Part shown: positions 7,701-10,482 of the stretch, piece after piece
Layout: every line of letters starts with the position of its first letter
Numbering within the stretch: the stretch's first letter is position 1
DNA from: JBMZCV01 sp049613665
GTDB lineage: Bacteria > Bacteroidota > Bacteroidia > Chitinophagales > UBA2359
Direction of reading: 5' to 3'
Assembly: GCA_049613665.1 (NCBI GenBank)
Contig: JBMZCV010000175.1
Coordinates: 1 to 10,482 of the forward strand
DNA length: 10,482 bases
Position numbers and translations under genes: made by a program
The notes under the pieces: model-generated
Database searches by the model: none
Told to the model about the DNA's origin: nothing
The model's input: only the letters and a program-made list of their open reading frames with translations

Positions 7701-8073
7701 TCTTGACAGAGCAAGTTATAGAGATAAAATAACAGAACACACATTTTATCGCAAGTCGCAAGATATACATTATTATGCTGCCAATCAGAAAGGAGCAATA
7801 AATGTGGTCGATTTAATTTTGCGATATTCAGACGGCAATCCTAGCGATTTGACTTTAGTAAATAAAGGCAATGAATTATTGAAATTACTCTTAGATGAAA
7901 TCGTAGCTTACTATGTGCAAGTTTTTGGAAATCATAGAAGTATGATGGCCAAACAAGAAGCCGCAAAATATATAGATACTTTGGTCGAAAATGCTTGTAT
8001 TTATCAAGAAGCTGATAGATATAGTAGTCAATTCAAAACATGGGAAAATATCGTTAGAAATAGTAAAAAATAA
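4714..8073 (+). CDS. Large tubulin/FtsZ-superfamily protein
   Basis: This 1119-residue cytosolic protein has an N-terminal tubulin-like GTPase domain of the Tubulin_2 (FtsZ-like) type. Residues 6-16 (TILIGLGGLGS) end in the GxGGxGS nucleotide-binding loop. D40-T-N43 after AIHAF resembles the next nucleotide loop. GGTGAG at 149-154, preceded by VMIVSSLV, is the tubulin signature. GAFMLPD (180-186) followed by R-A-N-A at about 203-206 fits the beta strand and helix H7 after it. A classical T7 catalytic NxD loop could not be identified. The domain covers about residues 1-350. The remaining 770 residues are unassigned and mostly helical-looking, with a charged coiled-coil-like stretch at about 430-490. 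FtsZ itself is about 350-500 residues, so this is no division FtsZ. No signal peptide or membrane segment is seen. The VWA gene upstream suggests a membrane-remodelling role; that remains a prediction. Confidence 0.87.
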   Translation: MAYIPTILIGLGGLGSYIVDKVYGWIPEERRNFVAIHAFDTNVNDIAKLKNLKKENVTQTSTNWTVGEYLRMADPSVKDWFPHEQTELSRKALTDGAGQIRAVSRLAYRAAMESGKLGNLHNSINHIFRETGETPTSSARVMIVSSLVGGTGAGIFMQTAMYMRDLLELEFHRKNVLIRGAFMLPDTLVLSNVIQGDEIDSIRANAYACVKELNAITRNASVQNAGTQKINIELEYKPNQVDTQGRLDHIITSRNLPYNFCFMFDFENTEKNNLKYFGNYINQVARSTYLDLFSPMTNDRFSKQDNQILSTISNNGMSRYCGAGVASLVYPYEDMTYFAALKWATDSLSNDWLKIDEQFESDFRQYELDLKNGIPRDKPELRNSYRTILYQLATQQNPRPFFKLTYRSAHTLDKRNEIAEPKAALFIAAVQRRIESILANDEKLRELKAECSLDENRLGEKTTARDEINNREEALYYYEQAVRKFIHNTKNYLVNEIVLQDGDHPQRLSGDEYKINTWLLKQPEPMHPVSVRFTLYLIDVLLDEKVKNLSPVTEKLEAGIDRYKKAYDLDDTDDFIETADDRMDLALKQSWFGSLLNNEFKDFTNEYVDKSAKHFSNLNRFLNDRLSELVFKELQKAVQEMQAGWEKYFRNLRDVRNSLSNELNVTINKHDNDSDPTVRYVLASKAHKEKLWETIRMTVTTDELPMAIASQIYVGQYNRFCKSRKGDYLSEQRSEKVEEMFREDVLSWCLKEMKNEDSLKLNCIRALRKSAEMQALADNDIERHINDEIRLLNNLARPFVPASNTGTELNAWGVHPDCVKELSGTARNELFDGTDLVEDTAFSQYEIVRNRTLYGLTIDDFSKFYSGDNRGRAAGEYYKSYNNRIRKLTQRGNTVTPHLDKRWHLPAYLPEISSHRVQEDQTNINRALIWGITMGYLQNINEYGNMTWLFNDDAGSRLIQEGDNLADKFVHSLHQALLHNPIIVDKVLKRTAEQISLDRASYRDKITEHTFYRKSQDIHYYAANQKGAINVVDLILRYSDGNPSDLTLVNKGNELLKLLLDEIVAYYVQVFGNHRSMMAKQEAAKYIDTLVENACIYQEADRYSSQFKTWENIVRNSKK

Positions 8074-8084
8074 CGAAAAATAAC

Positions 8085-8130
8085 ATTTTGCAAGAGTAAT
8101 GTCATAAACTTGGCACTATTCTTGCAAAAT
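8085..8130 (+). terminator. Long stem-loop after the tubulin-like gene
   Basis: ATTTTGCAAGAGTA (8085-8098) pairs with TATTCTTGCAAAAT (8117-8130) over 14 positions, one of them G-U in plus-strand RNA, with an 18-nt loop. It starts 11 bp after the tubulin-like stop codon. It lacks a following T-run, so it is a weak intrinsic terminator at best and may instead be a 3' stabilising stem or a DNA palindrome tied to the overlapping sigma-54 promoter. Confidence 0.4.
8111..8126 (+). promoter_or_regulatory. Sigma-54 (-24/-12) promoter for the NtrC-type gene
   Basis: TGGCAC-TATTC-TTGCA matches the RpoN consensus TGGCAC-N5-TTGCA at all 11 fixed positions. The invariant GG (8112-8113) and GC (8124-8125) have the required 10-bp spacing. 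An 11-base exact match is not expected by chance in a 10-kb A/T-rich window. It faces the sigma-54 activator gene, with a predicted transcription start near 8137 and a leader of about 210 nt. Autoregulation by that activator is the simplest reading. Enhancer sites, normally about 80-150 bp upstream, would lie in the 3' end of the tubulin-like gene; I could not identify them. Confidence 0.75.
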
Positions 8131-8348
8131 CATTTATGCAAGCTTTAGCAATATTTTAGGATTTGTCATTTAAATAGCAGTGCAAAATAATATTTATTTT
8201 TCTTGTTAAAAAAAGTGACATATCTTTCTCAAAAAATCCAATAACTAAGCCAACATCAATTACTTTTTTTCAAATAACAACTTTATGCTATATAAAATTG
8301 TTATCCCTAAAATTAATTATAATAAATTTAATATAAAGTATAATATAT

Positions 8349-9719
8349 ATGGCAAAAATGGCAAAAATACTCATTATTGATGATGAAAGAAGCATCCGCA
8401 GAACACTAAAAGAAATATTACAATATGAAGGGTATAAAGTAGATGAAGCTGCCGATGGTATGCAAGGCATGGTAAAAATAAAAACAGGAAGTTATGATGT
8501 TGTTTTTTGCGATATCAAAATGCCTAAAATGAATGGTTTGGAAGTATTGGAACATGCGACAAAGCTAAAGCCAGACCTTCCTATTGTGATGATTTCAGGG
8601 CATGGAACTATGGAAACAGCAGTAGAAGCAGTTAAAAAAGGTGCATTTGACTTTATTGCCAAGCCTCTTGATTTGAACAGGCTACTCATAACAGTTAGAA
8701 ATGCTCTTGACAAGTCCAATTTATTGGTCGAAACTAAGACTTTAAGACGAAAGGTCACCAAAGTAAGAGATATTGTTGGTAAATCCGAAGCTATAACAAA
8801 AATCACAGATACTATTGCACGAGTTGCTCCAACAGATGCACGGATTTTGATAACAGGCGAAAATGGAACAGGAAAAGAGATGGTTGCTCGTTGGATACAT
8901 GAAAAAAGCAATCGAAATAAAGGGCCTTTTATTGAGGTAAATTGTGCTGCTATTCCTGCCGAATTGATAGAAAGTGAATTGTTTGGACACGAAAAAGGAG
9001 CATTTACTTCGGCACATAAACAACGAATCGGTAAGTTTGAGTTGGCTAATGGTGGTACGCTTTTTTTAGATGAAATTGGTGATATGAGTTTATCGGCACA
9101 AGCAAAAGTTTTGCGTGCTTTACAAGAAAATAAAATCACAAGAGTGGGTGGCGACAAAGATATTCAGGTAGATGTTAGAATTGTATCTGCAACAAACAAG
9201 AAGCTTTTGCAAGAAGTAGAAAAAGCACGTTTTCGCCTAGATTTATATCATCGCTTAAATGTTATTCCAATTATTGTACCTTCGCTTAACAATAGAAAAG
9301 AAGATATTCCAATTTTAGCGGAGCATTTTATCAAAGAAATTTGTGGCGATTATAATATTAAGCCAAAAGTTTTGGACAAAGATGCTATTCAAGCTTTGAA
9401 AGAATTAAATTGGACAGGCAATGTTCGAGAGTTGCGAAATGTTATCGAGCGTTTAATTATTTTAAGCAACAAGCGAATTACAAAGCAAGATGTGAATACT
9501 TATGTCATGCCAAGCTCTGTAAAACATGCTAACACAGATATAAATATTTTTGAAAAACACACTCGCCTGCAAGATTTTAAAGATACTATGGAGAAAAACT
9601 TTTTGAAACATAAGTTGCAAAAAAACTCTTGGAATATTTCTAAAACAGCCGAAGAAGTTGATATTCAAAGAAGTCATTTATACAATAAAATAGAAAAATA
9701 TAGTTTAAGACGAAAATAA
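8349..9719 (+). CDS. NtrC-family sigma-54-dependent response regulator
   Basis: This 456-residue transcription activator has the classic three-part NtrC layout. The receiver domain (about 6-122) has acidic pocket D11-D12, phospho-acceptor D55 (FCDIKMP), S83 and K105. The AAA+ domain (about 142-375) has Walker A GENGTGKE (170-177), GAFTSA (217-222), Walker B TLFLDEIGD (237-245), ATN (281-283), arginine fingers in FRLDLYHRL (295-303) and WTGNVREL (355-362). A Fis-type helix-turn-helix lies at about 425-455. It would hydrolyse ATP to open sigma-54 promoters when phosphorylated. Position 5 of GAFTGA is Ser instead of Gly, in the loop that touches sigma-54; I believe Bacteroidota relatives share this. 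No histidine kinase is in the window. A perfect sigma-54 promoter lies 222 bp upstream. Two starts are possible (8349 or 8358), and the second gives the usual MAKILIIDDE. Its target genes cannot be deduced. Confidence 0.93.
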   Translation: MAKMAKILIIDDERSIRRTLKEILQYEGYKVDEAADGMQGMVKIKTGSYDVVFCDIKMPKMNGLEVLEHATKLKPDLPIVMISGHGTMETAVEAVKKGAFDFIAKPLDLNRLLITVRNALDKSNLLVETKTLRRKVTKVRDIVGKSEAITKITDTIARVAPTDARILITGENGTGKEMVARWIHEKSNRNKGPFIEVNCAAIPAELIESELFGHEKGAFTSAHKQRIGKFELANGGTLFLDEIGDMSLSAQAKVLRALQENKITRVGGDKDIQVDVRIVSATNKKLLQEVEKARFRLDLYHRLNVIPIIVPSLNNRKEDIPILAEHFIKEICGDYNIKPKVLDKDAIQALKELNWTGNVRELRNVIERLIILSNKRITKQDVNTYVMPSSVKHANTDINIFEKHTRLQDFKDTMEKNFLKHKLQKNSWNISKTAEEVDIQRSHLYNKIEKYSLRRK

Positions 9720-9811
9720 TGAAAAGACTTATTGACATTTTTGAGCCTGAAAAAGCTAGACTTTTTGCTCAAATTAGCATTTTTTTAAGTCAAAAAATAA
9801 AATTTAAATAA
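9719..9811 (+). CDS. Possible 30-residue small ORF coupled to the regulator
   Basis: An ATG overlaps the last base of the regulator's TAA stop (TAATG, 9717-9721), an arrangement typical of translational coupling. It opens 30 codons, beginning MKRLIDIFEPEK and ending QKIKFK. The predicted peptide alternates charged and hydrophobic residues and could form an amphipathic helix. It ends 19 bp before the strong terminator at 9830-9870, so it would lie on the regulator transcript. Against it, 30 codons is short enough to occur by chance, and a hairpin lies within it. I recognise no family. Confidence 0.3.
   Translation: MKRLIDIFEPEKARLFAQISIFLSQKIKFK
9740..9786 (+). terminator. First hairpin downstream of the regulator gene
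   Basis: TTTGAGC (9740-9746) pairs with GCTCAAA (9767-9773), and an inner AAAAAG (9750-9755) with CTTTTT (9761-9766), leaving a 3-nt bulge and a 5-nt loop. A run of seven T (9780-9786) follows after six bases. It looks like a leaky terminator; it also lies within the possible 30-codon ORF. Confidence 0.45.
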
Positions 9812-9829
9812 TTGTTAAACGTAATAAAA

Positions 9830-9870
9830 GGCATGAAGTGTTTTCTAAAAACATTTTATGTCTTTTTTTT
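9830..9870 (+). terminator. Intrinsic terminator of the regulator transcript
   Basis: GGCATGAAGTGTTTT (9830-9844) pairs over 15 positions with 9848-9862 across a CTA loop, followed at once by eight T (9863-9870). Three pairs are G-U on the plus strand and would be A-C mismatches on the minus strand, so the structure is directional and serves plus-strand transcription. Confidence 0.8.
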
Positions 9871-10482
9871 ATTCACTCAATTTGAAATGATTGTCTTTCC
9901 AAATGCTTTTTTTCTACAAAATCAGCTATTCTCGGTTTAACAAAAGAAACTTTTTTTGATAGGGGAAACATACTATTTTTCAGTTCAAAAGGCCATAAAA
10001 ATAGGAAATATTGGTCTCCTTAGCCTAAAAAAATAGTATGTTTAAACTTTTGATAAAAAAAGGCCTTAAAAGCTAATTGCTGACACAGGAAACAAAATAA
10101 ATATTATAAAAAATATTTTTTTTATTTCAAGGCGAGAATAGCTGCTATAAAATCCTTTCTATAAACATTATTTAGCAACTACTAAAATACAAATTAAACA
10201 TGCAAAAAGACAGATTAAATAACAAAAATTGTAAAAAAATAATTATATTTTTCTAAATTTGCTTTAGAAGCTGTTAAATATTTTTTTTCAATCAAAATTG
10301 CTATTACAGCTTTTTTTAGTGCCTAGCACTATTCAATAAATTGTCAGCCGTTTTCGCTTTGAAACTACTATGACAAAACTTACTTAATAGTTATTTTACA
10401 TATTTTAAAAAGGATTATATAGTCTTATCCTTATGTCTTTCAGGCAGTCCGCTTTTCGGCTGTTGTTCATTTTTTTGCTTGA
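9871..10482. other. 612-bp non-coding tail
   Basis: I see no credible ORF, tRNA or rRNA in this A/T-rich stretch up to the window edge; ATG-started frames run for under about 20 codons. It holds the nested inverted repeat at 9923-10144. Other small structures are AAGCTGT/ACAGCTT (10268-10274/10306-10312, then a T-run), AGTGC-CTA-GCACT (10318-10330), AAGGAT/ATCCTT (10410-10415/10427-10432) and AG-T-CCG-CTTTT-CGG-CT (10446-10461) near the edge. A gene promoter may follow just outside the window. Confidence 0.55.
9923..10144. repeat. 222-bp nested inverted-repeat structure
   Basis: CAGCTATTCTCG (9923-9934) is exactly complementary to 10133-10144. Inside, AAACATACTATTTTT (9966-9980) is exactly complementary to 10029-10043. 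Two direct-repeat motifs also recur within it: AAACTTTT(TTT)GATA (9948-9961 and 10044-10055) and AAAAGGCCNTAAAA (9987-10000 and 10058-10071). With no coding capacity, it may be a second MITE-like element or a structured RNA. It shares no end sequence with the element at 4302-4548. Confidence 0.5.

Noticed and set aside
8286..8378. 30-codon plus-strand frame starting MLYKIVIPK and running into the regulator start
   Set aside because: It overlaps the regulator start out of frame, has low-complexity N/K/I/Y composition and no supporting signal.
8492..9157. 221-codon minus-strand frame inside the regulator gene
   Set aside because: The plus strand encodes an unmistakable receiver and AAA+ domain with all motifs; the opposite frame shows no domain or start context.
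9923..10144. CRISPR-like array
   Set aside because: Repeats are only two copies each, inverted or irregularly spaced, with no regular spacer length and no cas gene.
10410..10461. tRNA-like folding near the window edge
   Set aside because: Two small hairpins occur, but there is no T-loop GTTC motif or acceptor stem, so no tRNA can be supported.

Overview
The window is AT-rich bacterial DNA that looks like Bacteroidota, possibly Cytophagales-like. The evidence is long A/T-rich gaps, no Shine-Dalgarno sequence before any start codon (starts follow A-rich leaders), lipoproteins with W-containing propeller-like repeats, and an NtrC-type regulator whose sigma-54 contact motif reads GAFTSA. Assignment below phylum is a guess.

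Layout. Positions 31-1816 (minus strand) hold two tandem lipoprotein genes: a full-length 444-residue gene and, 34 bp downstream, a 138-residue partial copy. They share a 350-bp block with only four differences, although their signal-peptide codons differ, so this is a recent partial duplication or gene conversion. A 356-bp divergent gap follows, with a small nested palindrome near the lipoprotein start. Positions 2173-4248 (plus) encode an exported, membrane-anchored von Willebrand A (VWA) protein with a complete MIDAS. A 465-bp gap (4249-4713) is full of palindromes: a MITE/REP-like element with long terminal inverted repeats around four small related hairpins, then a separate 80-bp inverted-repeat unit. 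Positions 4714-8073 (plus) encode a 1119-residue tubulin/FtsZ-superfamily protein with GLGGLGS and GGTGAG nucleotide-binding loops. A 275-bp gap contains a perfect sigma-54 promoter match, TGGCAC-N5-TTGCA, overlapping a long stem-loop. Positions 8349-9719 (plus) encode an NtrC-family sigma-54 activator. A possible 30-codon ORF overlaps its stop codon, and a strong intrinsic terminator ends at 9870. The last 612 bp (9871-10482) show no gene but contain a 222-bp nested inverted-repeat structure.

How the genes may work together. A VWA protein beside an FtsZ/tubulin-like protein recalls the multicomponent membrane-remodelling system predicted by Makarova and Koonin from genome context (FtsZ-like family, VWA protein, a GTPase, OmpA-family proteins). 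Only the VWA and tubulin-like parts are visible here; no GTPase or OmpA gene lies in the window. The VWA protein would place its MIDAS domain outside the inner membrane and a basic tail of about 110 residues inside, where a cytosolic tubulin-like polymer could meet it; that contact is inference. The sigma-54 activator probably transcribes itself from the sigma-54 promoter upstream, and whether it also controls the VWA/tubulin pair cannot be read from the sequence. The lipoprotein genes look like an unrelated neighbouring locus.
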